A DNA stretch of 64,000 nucleotides from JBGASG01 sp046328035 (GCA_046328035.1 JAXLXI010000001.1:599193-663192); one strand, 5' to 3'; positions 27,657 to 37,094 are shown, counted from the stretch's first letter. The notes: generated by a model from the sequence alone, not told the origin. Translations and numbers: made by a program.

Positions 27657-28709
27657 CAAGAAACGTCGCATGCGCTCGACTTCTTCTTCAAGAGCAGACC
27701 TGAATGCGGCATCACGGGGGCGGCGACCGGTGAATCCGACGTCGACGGTCATGGCTCCCGCACCTTTCGGCGAAGTAATGTTAGCCCAACCGATGATGTC
27801 GTCGCCCCACAAGAGCGGCATGGCGTAATAGCCTCGCACTCGCTTTGCCACGGGAGTGTATGCCTCAAATCTGTAGTCCCAACCCCAAAACATTTTAAAT
27901 CGCGCTCTGTCCCAGACAAGCGGATCGAATGGAGCCAGGAAACGCACCACTCGTGGTTCAGTTTCATCTTGAGCGGCTGAACTCTCCGGCGGATAAAGAT
28001 AGGCAACGCCATCGACCAGGATGCGGCTGATCTGTCCGCTGTGAATCAAACTATCCAGAGCCTTGCGAGTAGAACACGATGCCGGCTTGGAGAAACGGAG
28101 GCTTTGCAAATGCTTCTCGGGAGTGGGAGCAAAGATGGTGGCTAACAACATGACGAGCTGCGTGCCGCGTTCTTCAGGCGAGAGTAAATCTTCCTCAGCT
28201 CGCGGCGCTGTCGCCGCGTAGATACGGATGCCGTTTTCGCGGCGCACAACTCTCAAGAGTCCACGATGATGCAAATCTTCCAGCGCTTGCGTGGTCGCCT
28301 TCGAATAACCACCCCAGGCATTAACGACGCGTTCAGAGCCGCAGTGTTCTTCCAGTTGGCGCGGATGCATCTCGCCATGCGCGCGCACGACGTCGAGCAC
28401 TTTCTTCTCGAGGCGGACGAGGTTTTTGGTATCGCGCGGGTGCAGGAGGCGCCAGTTGTGGCGAGGCAGAAATCCATACGCGTACAGGTAATCTTCTTCG
28501 ATATCGAGCGACGCGTAACGACGTTCGAGGTCGCCGGCGCGATAGTTTTTTACCCGATGCCTGAGAATCAGATCCTGCGCCGTAGCTGGTGAACGAATCG
28601 GATCTGCCTGCACAAAACCAAGCCGCGTGAGCGCGCCGGACAGAGTAGTCTGGAGGAAGAGCGTGTTGTTGATGGCATGGACGCGCAGGCGGCGCAGGTT
28701 GTCACTCAT
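27630..28709 (-). CDS. YcaQ/AlkZ-like winged-helix DNA glycosylase
   Basis: A 359-residue member of the HTH_42 family (YcaQ, AlkZ). The N-terminus has the family's catalytic QxD motif as Q34-A-D36 in GFVQADPI, then YLYAYGFLPRHNWRLLHPR, winged-helix segments (VHPRQLEEHCG-like; TTQALEDLHHRGLLRV), and, towards the C-terminus, FLAPFDPLVWDRARFKMFWGWDYRFEAY. YcaQ unhooks DNA interstrand crosslinks and AlkZ removes azinomycin adducts; activity on crosslinked or alkylated bases is a family-based expectation. Convergent with the DUF6766-like gene with a 27-nt overlap, divergent from the SDR gene. Confidence 0.88.
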   Translation of the reverse strand: MSDNLRRLRVHAINNTLFLQTTLSGALTRLGFVQADPIRSPATAQDLILRHRVKNYRAGDLERRYASLDIEEDYLYAYGFLPRHNWRLLHPRDTKNLVRLEKKVLDVVRAHGEMHPRQLEEHCGSERVVNAWGGYSKATTQALEDLHHRGLLRVVRRENGIRIYAATAPRAEEDLLSPEERGTQLVMLLATIFAPTPEKHLQSLRFSKPASCSTRKALDSLIHSGQISRILVDGVAYLYPPESSAAQDETEPRVVRFLAPFDPLVWDRARFKMFWGWDYRFEAYTPVAKRVRGYYAMPLLWGDDIIGWANITSPKGAGAMTVDVGFTGRRPRDAAFRSALEEEVERMRRFLSVDSLRFG

Positions 28710-28805
28710 ACGAGCCGCAACTATAACAGAATGGCAGAGCTACCGGTTCACCTGATGTTTACCTGCTGTCAGTTAAGCTGCTAAAGGAGACCTGAATGGT
28801 GACAT

Positions 28806-30326
28806 ATGGGAGAGACCGACAACCTCAGCCGCACAATCGCCGTTCTCGGCGCCACCGGTTATGTGGGCAGCCGCCTGGTGCCTATGCTGCTCGCTCTCGG
28901 CTACCGGGTCCGAGCCTGTAGCCGCTCGCTCGACAAGTTGCAGGTGCGAGACTGGTCGACGCATCCAAATGTAGAACTGATGCAGGTTGACACGCTCCGC
29001 GAGCAGGATTGTCGCAATGCCGTCGATGGTTGCACACACATCCTGTATCTTGTGCACTCGATGAACCCGCAGCACCAGGATTTCGCTCGCGCCGACCGGA
29101 AATCGGCGCATAACATAGTTGCGGCTGCCGATGCCGCAGGTGTGCGCCAGCTGATCTATTTGGGCGGGCTGGGCGAGACCGACCAGAACCTCAGCAAGCA
29201 CCTTCGGTCGCGTGCGGAAGTGGGCGAAATTTTGACCACTGGGAAATTCAAGACGACTGTTCTGCGGGCAGCAATGATTATCGGTTCCGGTAGTGCGTCA
29301 TTCGAGATACTGAGATATCTGGTCGATCGACTGCCGTTTATGATTACCCCGCGCTGGGTGAGCACGCCATCGCAGCCGATCGCCATCAGAAACGTGCTCA
29401 ATTATCTAATCGGCTGTCTCGACAATGAGGAAACCTTCGATCAGGTCTTCGATATCGGTGGACCGGAAGTGGTGACTTATCGGCAACTGATGGATCTCTA
29501 TGCAGAGGAGGCGGGCGTCCTTAAACCGGTGGTGCTGCCGGTGCCGGTGTTCACGCCGCGCCTGAGCTCCTACTGGATCAACTTCATCACTCCGATTCCT
29601 GCCTATATAGCGCGCCCGCTTGCCGAGGGTTTGCGCAACCCGGCTGTTTGCACCGAGTCGCAAATTCAGAATGTGGTGCCACAGGAGTTGCTGTCATGTC
29701 GCCGGGCAATTCGACTGGCGATCGATAAGATGCAGCACCACCTGGTGGAGAGTCACTGGACGGATGCCGGTGCCATGCCGCCCGTGGAATGGGTCAACCC
29801 GGCAGACCCTGATTGGGCTGGTGGACAGCTGTATACCGACACTCGCGAACTGACAATTGCAGGCACCGCATCTGATGCCTGGCAGGCGCTGAGCAAAATC
29901 GGCGGCACCACCGGCTGGTATTACGCAAATTGGTTGTGGCATCTGCGTGGACTGGCAGATTGGCTTGTCGGCGGAGTCGGGTTGCGAGTCGGCAGACGTC
30001 ATCCCAACACACTGCGAGTGGGTGATGCCGTGGATTTCTGGCGGGTGCGTGGGCTAGATCACGAGCGGCGCTTGCTGCTGATTGCCGAGATGAAACTGCC
30101 GGGGCAGGCGGCACTTGAGTTTACCGTCGTTCCGCTGAGCGCGCATTCAACTAAGATTGTGCAGACCGCTAAGTTTTTGCCTTCGGGGCTGCTCGGACTG
30201 ATGTACTGGTATGGTGTGTCTCCGCTGCACGAGCTGATTTTCAGCGGCATGCTCAAGGGGATTGCGGCCGCCTCCAAACGCAAGGCGTCGCAGCCGCGAC
30301 GGGTGCCGGTGCGACCTGCTACTTAA
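28806..30326 (+). CDS. SDR-family NAD(P)-binding protein with C-terminal DUF2867
   Basis: A 506-residue protein. The N-terminal half (residues 8-330) is an atypical extended SDR/NmrA-like domain starting with the dinucleotide-binding GATGYVGSRL, then YLGGLGE and RAAMIIGSGSASFEILRYLV. Residues 345-490 match DUF2867 (AWQALSKIGGTTGWYYANWLWHLRG, then VGDAVDFWRV), which has a START-like fold. This two-domain architecture is common and its reaction is unknown; no substrate can be assigned. An AAAGGAG site lies about 16 nt before the ATG, a bit far. The 3' end overlaps the uracil-DNA glycosylase gene by 8 nt, convergent. Confidence 0.88.
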   Translation: MGETDNLSRTIAVLGATGYVGSRLVPMLLALGYRVRACSRSLDKLQVRDWSTHPNVELMQVDTLREQDCRNAVDGCTHILYLVHSMNPQHQDFARADRKSAHNIVAAADAAGVRQLIYLGGLGETDQNLSKHLRSRAEVGEILTTGKFKTTVLRAAMIIGSGSASFEILRYLVDRLPFMITPRWVSTPSQPIAIRNVLNYLIGCLDNEETFDQVFDIGGPEVVTYRQLMDLYAEEAGVLKPVVLPVPVFTPRLSSYWINFITPIPAYIARPLAEGLRNPAVCTESQIQNVVPQELLSCRRAIRLAIDKMQHHLVESHWTDAGAMPPVEWVNPADPDWAGGQLYTDTRELTIAGTASDAWQALSKIGGTTGWYYANWLWHLRGLADWLVGGVGLRVGRRHPNTLRVGDAVDFWRVRGLDHERRLLLIAEMKLPGQAALEFTVVPLSAHSTKIVQTAKFLPSGLLGLMYWYGVSPLHELIFSGMLKGIAAASKRKASQPRRVPVRPAT

Positions 30327-30927
30327 GGATCGACTGCCAGGACGGGTGTTGTTCGATCAATGTCAGTGCCTTGGCGAGAAGAGAAAGCCCCGGCTCGCGC
30401 TTAAACCACGTGGACGCGCCGGATGGATGCGGCAGTGGTATCAGGTCAAACCGGTGTCCGAATCTCTCGCCGCTCAGCTGCTTGCCGATAGTGTCTACGA
30501 GCGGCTGCTCGGGAAGAAACTGGTTAATTGCCAGCTTTCCTACTGGTATCACGAGATTTGGTTCGAGGAGATCCAGTTCCTGTTTCATCCAGGCAGAGCA
30601 ATTCTCGATCTCCGCCGGTGTCGGAACACGGTCGCCGCCCGCCGGTGCTTTCCCCGGGAAACAGCGGCATACAGCCGCCATGAACACCCTTTCTCTGAAC
30701 TGAGTTTCGTCCAGACCGATGGTACCGAACCAGCGGAATAATGTTTTGCCCGCCGTCCACGCAAACGGTTTGCCAAATTTGCCTTCGTGCGGTCCAGGAG
30801 CTTGCCCGACCAGATAAACTTTGCTCAGCACCGGCTGTGGTGTCACAACCGGACCGATCATCAATGGGCACTGCGTACAGGCGCGCAGCGACTCCAGGTG
30901 TTTTGCGACGGCTTCCAACTGTGGCAT
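30319..30927 (-). CDS. Uracil-DNA glycosylase family protein
   Basis: A 202-residue protein of the UDG superfamily, closest in layout to the iron-sulfur family 4/5 enzymes. Motif 1 is GQAPGPHEGKFGKPF (water-activating region), motif 2 is near the C-terminus as PLPHPSG. Cys17 and Cys20 (CTQC), the VCRC pair and the Cys in IENCSAWM could hold the 4Fe-4S cluster. Motif 1 has A-P-G-P-H-E, where family 4 enzymes have a Glu and family 5 a Gly, so base specificity is uncertain. It probably removes uracil from DNA in base-excision repair. Confidence 0.85.
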   Translation of the reverse strand: MPQLEAVAKHLESLRACTQCPLMIGPVVTPQPVLSKVYLVGQAPGPHEGKFGKPFAWTAGKTLFRWFGTIGLDETQFRERVFMAAVCRCFPGKAPAGGDRVPTPAEIENCSAWMKQELDLLEPNLVIPVGKLAINQFLPEQPLVDTIGKQLSGERFGHRFDLIPLPHPSGASTWFKREPGLSLLAKALTLIEQHPSWQSILK

Positions 30928-31042
30928 GAAACAGGCGGCTCGCTAGCGAAGAAACCTATCATACCGGATGTCGCACATCGGCGCTATAATCCCATCCTTT
31001 ATATAAGTACTTGTATATTTGGTATTCGATTGGAGTCAAGAG

Positions 31043-31438
31043 ATGGTTACCCTTGCAGTTGCGCGAAAAATGATTGAAGCCGCGGAGAAGAAAGCCGAGG
31101 CGATCGGACAACCGATGAACATCGCGGTAGTTGACGGCGGCGGAAATTTGGTGGCACATGTGCGCATGGATGGCGCGTGGCTTGGCAGTATCGATATTTC
31201 GATCAAGAAGGCGTGGACTTCGCGCGCCTTTGATATTGCCACCAAAGACCTGGCTGAGCACTCGCAGCCCGGCAAACAGTTCTACGGCATTCACGAATCA
31301 AACGCAGGCAAGGTGATGATTTTTGCCGGCGGCATCCCGCTCAAAAAAGATGGAAAAGTTGTGGGCGCCATCGGCGTCAGCGGCGGCTCCGGCGAGCAAG
31401 ATCAATCCGTTGCCGAAGCTGGTGCGGCTGCCCTTTAG
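31043..31438 (+). CDS. GlcG/HbpS-type heme-binding family protein
   Basis: A 131-residue protein of the GlcG/HbpS (DUF336) family. The start ATG at 31043 has GGAG 8 nt upstream. The family pattern is clear: AEAIGQPMNIAVVDGGGNLV near the start, HVRMDGA, SIDISIKKAWTSRAF, GIHESNAGKVMIFAGGIPL and a C-terminal GAIGVSGGSGEQD. Known members bind heme or act with glycolate/redox pathways; the function here is open. A TATAAT lies at 30985-30990 but without a good -35. It is convergent with the choloylglycine-hydrolase-type gene, with two long inverted repeats between. Confidence 0.88.
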   Translation: MVTLAVARKMIEAAEKKAEAIGQPMNIAVVDGGGNLVAHVRMDGAWLGSIDISIKKAWTSRAFDIATKDLAEHSQPGKQFYGIHESNAGKVMIFAGGIPLKKDGKVVGAIGVSGGSGEQDQSVAEAGAAAL

Positions 31439-31468
31439 TCGACGCCGCGCTCCCCAGTCAGCGCGCTC

Positions 31469-31535
31469 GCAACCTAATATACCGTATTGGTATGCTAACT
31501 CGGGTTTAGGATACCAATACGGTATATTAGGTTGC
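31469..31535. repeat. Long perfect inverted repeat 1
   Basis: Left arm 31469-31493 and right arm 31511-31535 are perfectly complementary over 25 bp, and CTAA/TTAG extend the stem inward after one mismatch to about 30 bp. Each arm itself contains the smaller palindrome ATACC-N5-GGTAT. AT-rich against a GC-rich background. Confidence 0.85.
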
Positions 31536-31548
31536 AGCTGGCTCTAAA

Positions 31549-31595
31549 ATACCATATACGTATGCCAAATCCGAATTGCCATACGTATATGGTAT
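31549..31595. repeat. Long perfect inverted repeat 2
   Basis: Left arm 31549-31564 (ATACCATATACGTATG) and right arm 31580-31595 are perfectly complementary over 16 bp, with CAA/TTG pairing one mismatch inside. It shares ATACC at its outer ends with repeat 1. The two lie in tandem in a 193-bp convergent gap and could act as bidirectional terminators or as a mobile or regulatory element. Confidence 0.8.
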
Positions 31596-31631
31596 ATTGC
31601 GCGCGCTCCGCGGTGCGCTCCCCCGCTCGGG

Positions 31632-32729
31632 CTATTCCGGATTTACTTCCATCGCGGCGGCACCGCCGGCGATGGGGAAGAAACGCGGCGGCTTGCCGGG
31701 GCTGAAGTCCAGTTTCGTCATGTCGATCTTGCGCAAATTCATGTTGTCGTAGGAGCGAAAGTACAGCGACTTGCCGCTCAGGTCTTTGATCACGACCCAC
31801 TGCGTGTAGTCGGTGAAGTCTTGTCCGGCTACTTTCTCGCGGACGTCGCCTCTGGGAATGTCGACGGCGTTGAGAATGTGTGTGGCGACGTTGACCGCGC
31901 CGGTGCGGTCGGACGCCGGTTTGGCGAAGTGCAACATCGCTGATGTACGCACGAAACGCGACGGCGGCGTCCAGTCTCCCGGAATGCCCAGGAAGCCACC
32001 ACCTTGCCCGGGCGAACCCAACACCGTGCCCGCAACTTGCATCGGCTCAGGATTGGATGCATCCACGTGAATGTAGTTTTTCAAATTAATCAGCTGCCAC
32101 TCCAGAGGTGGTGCATTGGTGAGAACGCCACCGGGATTGTCCATGACCAGTTGCCTGCTGCCGATGACTTCGACCACTGCGCTGTTTCCTGCGGCATCGT
32201 GCAGCGCGACGTGCGCAGTGGGTATGCCGCCGAAGGACGGGATGTTGGTGGCAAATATGGTGGCATTAGCCAGCGCCTTCTTAGCGTCATCAACTGTGGT
32301 GCAGGTGCCGAGCAACCAGTGCCCCAGGTCTGTGATGTTGATCGCACTGCTCTCGGAGCCGGGCTTCAAAGCCGCGTACTGTGTGTAATCAGGAAACCAC
32401 AACAGCCCGAAAGACAGCCCTTTCTCGTTGACGCCATCCACGACCACATCCAGCCCGAGGGCATCGACCGCCAGGAAACCGTTGGTAGTTTTCCAGCGCA
32501 TGCCATCCGCACCGGATGGTGTCTTCGACAGTCTTTCTTCGCCTCGCGAATGTACGACGATTCGCGACTTCAGGTCGGCGCCCCATTCCATAGAGCGGGC
32601 TGCCACCACATTGCCGTCGGTTGATTTGACTTTGAAGTCCGTGCAAGCTGACGCCGTCGACACCGTCGTCGCTGCTGTCAGGCAAGCCAGCACCAGCGTC
32701 GCGGCCCCAGTAGTAGTGCGGTGTTTCAT
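31632..32729 (-). CDS. Choloylglycine hydrolase / linear amide C-N hydrolase family protein
   Basis: A 365-residue exported Ntn hydrolase (family C59). The ATG at 32729 has GGAG 6 nt upstream. A signal peptide ends at STASA, exposing Cys29 in ACTDFKVKSTDGNVVAARSMEW; Cys at the new N-terminus is the family's nucleophile, and the following Arg/Met/Glu-Trp pattern is typical. VNEKGLSFGLLWFPDYTQY and LGHWLLGTCTTVDDA match the core. Members cleave bile salts, penicillin V or acyl-homoserine lactones; an environmental organism more likely uses it against acyl-amides or AHL signals, but that is inference. It lies downstream of a degraded binding-protein gene by 22 nt. Confidence 0.9.
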   Translation of the reverse strand: MKHRTTTGAATLVLACLTAATTVSTASACTDFKVKSTDGNVVAARSMEWGADLKSRIVVHSRGEERLSKTPSGADGMRWKTTNGFLAVDALGLDVVVDGVNEKGLSFGLLWFPDYTQYAALKPGSESSAINITDLGHWLLGTCTTVDDAKKALANATIFATNIPSFGGIPTAHVALHDAAGNSAVVEVIGSRQLVMDNPGGVLTNAPPLEWQLINLKNYIHVDASNPEPMQVAGTVLGSPGQGGGFLGIPGDWTPPSRFVRTSAMLHFAKPASDRTGAVNVATHILNAVDIPRGDVREKVAGQDFTDYTQWVVIKDLSGKSLYFRSYDNMNLRKIDMTKLDFSPGKPPRFFPIAGGAAAMEVNPE

Positions 32730-32751
32730 AGTGTCTCCATTGCGCGGGCGT

Positions 32752-33880
32752 TCATTTCTGTGTAGCAGTAGCTGAGCCCGGACCAATCTCGCCGAGTTCT
32801 TTTTCTATCACGAGATCAGGTCCCTTGGTTTTCGCGAGAAACACATTCATCGTCGAGTGGTGATTCTGTTCCATCTTCAGGTGCCCGGCTGGAGTGCTGA
32901 TTTCCACCCCGACCAGAGCATCGATCAGTGCTTCTTTGTCGTCAGCCTTGCCGGATTTTTCAAGCGCAGCCTTGAGCGCCATCATCGCGTTGTAGTGAGT
33001 CATCGCATAGTTTGAAACCACCGCATCGGCACCGGCATCTTTTTTGATCTGGGAAACGAACTCTTTTGCCTTGGGCGCATCACTGGCAGCAACGAAAGGC
33101 ACCACGACGTGCATGTTTTGTCCACCACCCAGCGAACTCAAGTCGGCTTCCGACAGACCGATGTAGGCGACCGTGATTTTCTTCAACAGTCCTTGCTTCT
33201 CTGCCTGCGGAATGAAAGTGACGCCATTGCCTTTCAAGGCGTAGACCAGGACTTTCGCTTTCGAATCGGAAATCTCTTTGATCACCGAGGTAAGATCGTT
33301 GTTGCCGCCCGGTATGTATTTCTTGCCCACGACTTTGCCGCCCGCCTCAGTAATGAGCGGCTCGGAAAGAGCAAACATCAGGTGCGGCCAGACCGCATCA
33401 AGACCGAGCATATAAAAAGTATCGCCGTACTTCTTTTTCATGAAAGGAAACAGCGGCGCCAGCTCTTGATTGGGAACCGTACTGAACGAGAAAAAGTAAC
33501 GGCTGTTCTTGCCGCCTTCGTAGTTGGTGGCATAGAGCAGCGGTGTTTTTTTCTCTTCTGCAATCGGAAAAACCGCGCCGAGGTTCTGCGAAGTGATCGG
33601 TCCAATCACCGCCAGCACTTTGTCTTGATCGATCAATTTGCGCATCGCCGGATCAGCATGCTCTGGGCGCGTGTGGTCGTCCTCATAAACAAGTTGCACC
33701 GGCCTTCCTAAGATTCCACCATCGGCGTTGATTTCTTTGCCCATGGTCGATGCGCACGGTCTTTGTGTTCCGCCACAACTCGACACCACCGGAAAAGGGC
33801 AGCAGCACGCCGATCTTGATTAATTGGACTAGCGGCGTCTTCCGCCTGGCACGCCGAACGCGTCAGCGCCCATCACTGAG
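32752..33880 (-). pseudogene. Branched-chain amino-acid-type ABC binding protein, 5' end frameshifted
   Basis: The 345-codon frame to 33789 encodes most of a Peripla_BP_6 / LivJ-UrtA-like protein (KEINADGGILGRPVQLVYED, then VIGPITSQNLGAVFPIAEEK). The missing N-terminus is present upstream but in other frames: about 33792-33838 reads IKIGVLLPFSGGVELW, the classical first strand of this family, one base out of frame, and before it a CQAEDAASPI segment in a third frame resembles the end of a lipoprotein signal. Removing one C at GACC-ATG would join the last two. So at least two indels, which means decay or sequence error. No permease or ATPase genes are adjacent. Confidence 0.7.
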
Positions 33881-33966
33881 GCAGACAACCAGATCGCGAC
33901 AGCTCACCAGCAAAGAATGGTCTTCGATATTGTTGGTTACCACGGATTCCGGTGTAGTTTACTCAG

Positions 33967-34671
33967 TCAGCTTTCCTTGTCCCAGACCTTTGTGCCAGGT
34001 TTGGATACGTCGTTGCCTTGAAACGGCTTTCCACTGAAGAATTCGGATGTATAGATGGCAACCAGCAAACAGTTGGACGCAACAGGCTGTCACAAAGCCC
34101 GTTTTGCTTGAAAGCTGTTGTGATCGAAGTTAGTGATCTCGCCGGTCACGGGAGCGAAGTCAGTTTCTTCCTTGTTCAAACAAATACAGACCGTAGCGAT
34201 CGAAACCATCAGAATGTGTATTGACGATACGGTTGTATTACAGTGACATTTTTCGAAGCGGCATCGTCACTGGCTTCGCGGTATCCGTCCTGACGCAGTA
34301 CGGAGCCGGGGATGTTGCCGATGATCCAATGTCGTACCGGCGAATTCTCTCGGATACTGCCTGTGAATCTGGCCACGATCCGTTGGCATTGCCGTCGAAG
34401 TCCAGCATGATCAATGTATACAGTTTCTTGGCGCAACCGCCGGATAGCGAATAACTGGTGCCTTCGCGATGTCAGTCTGCAAAAACAGTTCGCCGCCGTG
34501 GACGACACCGTTGTAGTGTCCGCCCGATACGTCGAATGCCACCTGCAATGGTGGTTGCGACGCCGCGTACTTCAACTCGGCGGACGCGCACGGAGGTAAG
34601 CTCCGAAGATAAAAATGGGTGCGAGTAATGGCGCACACCCGCACACGAAACAGCCAACTTCTTTGATTCAT
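33967..34671 (-). pseudogene. PEBP (phosphatidylethanolamine-binding protein) homologue, decayed
   Basis: No long frame exists here, but pieces in different frames, read on the minus strand in order, spell a PEBP-like protein: LYTLIMLDFDGNANGSW (like the YTLVMVDPDAP strand), VRHWIIGNIPGSVLRQDGY (the HWLVVNIPG core), GFDRYGLYLFEQ (like HRYVFLLYEQ), TNFDHNSFQAKRAL, PVASNCLLVAIYTSEFF, and a C-terminal VSKPGTKVWDKES before a TGA. I count at least four frame changes. The N-terminal part follows an ATG at 34671. It lies directly upstream of the broken binding-protein gene, so this stretch looks like a decaying region. The indels are not at homopolymers. Confidence 0.6.
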
Positions 34672-34762
34672 GCCGCCATGATAGCAAACAAATGCAGGGG
34701 CGCATTTCTAAACCAGCTTCGCGTATCATTACGACGGCCCACAGTCTCGGTAGAGGAGAGAT

Positions 34763-35899
34763 ATGAACAAGCAATCCGTTGCTGCGCTTGCAGCCGCCAC
34801 TGTACTTTGCATGCAACCCGCTGCCAGGGCTGACGACGCCAAGGCGCAAGCGGTGCCCGACTTCATGAAAATCGTTGTCGCCAACGATCCCGACGAAATC
34901 CCGACCAAAGATCAGTTGGCGTTCTCCAATGTTTATGACTTGAACGAAGGCATGTTCCCGATCTATGAAAAGCGGATTGCTTTGTATCGCAAGCATTTCC
35001 TGGCTCGCCAGAACTTGATCATGGCTCTCTTCAGTGCTAAGGGCGGTCGTTTCATTCTGTATCGTGCCGGTAAACCGCCTCTGGAAGCGCCGTCACCACC
35101 TCAGGTGTATCGTCTCGCCAAGTCGGTCGGACACTGCGCCATGGTCACCGAAGACCTGTGCGGCCCGTACACCACGAACTCCGCCACCAACCAGGAGTGG
35201 GTCGGTGAAATGAGTGCATATCGCACGCGCGTGCAGACTGCGCTCGACAGTCTCGACGGTTGCGATATCAGCACTGACGATCGCGAATTACTGCGTGACA
35301 CGCTCAAGCAAATCGCTGCGTTCCAGGACAAGTGCCTGAAGAACAAGAGTTTCACTTACGATGACGTGCAAACTTATGCACGCACCATCGAGCCGAATCT
35401 CGAAAAACTGATCGGCGTCGCTTCGTCCAATCAAGTCGCTCACTGGTTCAAAGTTATGGAAGAGTGGAAGGCGTTGTTGGGCAAAGACTGGGACAACACT
35501 TACGCCCTCAGCAACTCTATCTATGTAGCACGTCAGAACAACATCTTGTTCTCGGTGTTGCTGCAGTTCATGGGACCAAGCGCAGTCAACGATCGCTTGA
35601 TTCTCATGGAAACAACCGATTTCACCGCCACTCCGGAGACGATGATGGATGGTTTCATCCGCATCATTTCAGACCGTGCGCTGGGCAAAGTGTTCTTCGA
35701 CAATTATCGGTTGATGGACTACGAACTGCTCGGTGGCGGCGGACGCAAAGCCATCATCGCCGAAATGGAAAAGCGTGGCATGAAGGCAAACTTGCCGCCG
35801 CTGGTGCCGTTCAACAGCACCGAAATTCCCTGGAAAGACAATCCGGCGTCGGGCACAGGACCGAGCTCGTTGGATGAGATCAAAGCCGGCGTCAAATAG
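34763..35899 (+). CDS. Exported protein of unknown function
   Basis: A 378-residue protein with a typical signal peptide (MNKQSVAALAAATVLCMQP, cleavage near ARA/DD at residue 24). The ATG is preceded by GAGGAGAG. The mature protein is mostly helical, hydrophilic, with a few Cys (CAMVTEDLCG, LDGCDIS, QDKCLK) and no catalytic motif I recognise. The C-terminus ends in SGTGPSSLDEIKAGVK. Not assigned to a family. It is a single-gene unit with a 12-bp-stem hairpin right after its stop. Confidence 0.75.
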   Translation: MNKQSVAALAAATVLCMQPAARADDAKAQAVPDFMKIVVANDPDEIPTKDQLAFSNVYDLNEGMFPIYEKRIALYRKHFLARQNLIMALFSAKGGRFILYRAGKPPLEAPSPPQVYRLAKSVGHCAMVTEDLCGPYTTNSATNQEWVGEMSAYRTRVQTALDSLDGCDISTDDRELLRDTLKQIAAFQDKCLKNKSFTYDDVQTYARTIEPNLEKLIGVASSNQVAHWFKVMEEWKALLGKDWDNTYALSNSIYVARQNNILFSVLLQFMGPSAVNDRLILMETTDFTATPETMMDGFIRIISDRALGKVFFDNYRLMDYELLGGGGRKAIIAEMEKRGMKANLPPLVPFNSTEIPWKDNPASGTGPSSLDEIKAGVK

Positions 35900-35905
35900 C
35901 ACTAG

Positions 35906-35933
35906 CTGTGGAGGCTCAAAGGAGCTTCCACAG
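35906..35933. terminator. Hairpin at convergent gene ends
   Basis: CTGTGGAGGCTC and GAGCTTCCACAG form a 12-bp stem with one mismatch and a four-base AAAG loop. It starts 6 nt after the stop of the exported protein and lies over the last codons of the convergent monooxygenase-like gene, so it may end both transcripts. No clear U-tract. Confidence 0.5.
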
Positions 35934-36869
35934 TATTGCTAGTTCGACCAGGAAAACCACTGCAATGATCGCCAGCCATTTGACGTTGTGGTCAGGCTTG
36001 GCGTCTTCGGGTGGAAACATGAATGGCGTGAACCACTTGATGAACAGCGGCATCGTTATCCAGGTGGTAGCAGCGACGCTCAGTGCGTTGGACAGCAAGT
36101 TGGCGGGAGCGGTCGGTATTTGCATGCCGCCCAGTATCGGCGAGAGATAGCGAATCTCCAGCGTGACGATCGGATAGAGACCGAGCAAGACGAGAAGAAA
36201 TGCCTTCCAGTTGGGCGGTCCCTTGCCGGTTTTGGCATCGACGGGAATCCAACCGGGGAACGAGCCGGTCACACGCTGAATGTCGGTGGATGTTACGAGC
36301 TTCTTGGCGTCTTCTAACAATTGCGCGCGCTCCGGCGACGTGAACCATTTATCGAGTGCGTCTGAACTGTCGAAACGCATCAAAGAGACCCAGACGCCTG
36401 CTTCGCCTGTGTCTGGCTGAAAATAAGAGCCGCGATAACCTGAGGAGCGAGCCTGCGCTTCCTGCACTTTGCCTTCCCAGTCGCGGTAGGCGTCTTCCAT
36501 CCCCGGTTTGATGTGAGTCATGATCGCGGTCGTCACTGTAGACGATTCACTGATCTGATCTTCCTCGCTGATGTGCAGTTGCTCCTGGGTGTGAGCACCT
36601 TCAAGTTCGGCGAGAAACCTTTTGCGCTCGTCGGACTGCTTCCAAGCGGTCGCTTCGGTCGGCGTGCGAAACCTTTGTACAAGCGTCCAATTTATGTCCG
36701 CAGCAGTTTTCGGAGGAGTGACTTCGCCGCTGACAAAACCGGGCTGTTTCGAAGCCAACATCATCGACTTCACCAGCCAGCTCGCGACGTCTGCCCTGCC
36801 TGCTTTGCCGCAGCTAAAGGTGGTGACGATGGCGTTGCCGACATCAGCGCCTACAGCCTGATCGCTCAT
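35916..36869 (-). CDS. Double ABM-domain membrane protein
   Basis: A 317-residue protein with two antibiotic-biosynthesis-monooxygenase (ABM) ferredoxin-like domains, about residues 12-95 (VTTFSCGKAGRADVASW..., QRFRTPTEATAWKQSDER) and 110-200 (TAIMTHIKPGMEDAYRDW, RFDSSDALDKWFTSPER), then three membrane segments (about 218-238, 255-275, 295-315). The spacing and the GPPNWKAFLLVLLGLYPIV stretch match the COG3224-type ABM proteins with a membrane tail. Function is not established. A GGAG lies about 11 nt before the ATG. Convergent with the exported protein. Confidence 0.82.
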   Translation of the reverse strand: MSDQAVGADVGNAIVTTFSCGKAGRADVASWLVKSMMLASKQPGFVSGEVTPPKTAADINWTLVQRFRTPTEATAWKQSDERKRFLAELEGAHTQEQLHISEEDQISESSTVTTAIMTHIKPGMEDAYRDWEGKVQEAQARSSGYRGSYFQPDTGEAGVWVSLMRFDSSDALDKWFTSPERAQLLEDAKKLVTSTDIQRVTGSFPGWIPVDAKTGKGPPNWKAFLLVLLGLYPIVTLEIRYLSPILGGMQIPTAPANLLSNALSVAATTWITMPLFIKWFTPFMFPPEDAKPDHNVKWLAIIAVVFLVELAILWKLL

Positions 36870-37094
36870 ATCAAAATCTCCGTGCTTTCCTTACCCCTGG
36901 AATGATGGTCCACGAGACGCCGCCAACAAGCTTAGTTTATGCATGCAGGCAATTGGCAGGCGGAGCCATCGAATTAATGTGCCAACTAATGGCCTAATCA
37001 CTGTGAGTCGGTATCATTTGACGACATAAATAAGGTAGGGTCGGAAGTCTCGCCGGTCCGTCATAAAGCATTATTCGCACGAGGTAGGATCGCC

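Noticed and set aside
34472..34996. 174-codon minus-strand frame
   Set aside because: Most of it is antisense to the 34763 gene; only its end overlaps the PEBP remnant and the translated sequence has no coherent domain.
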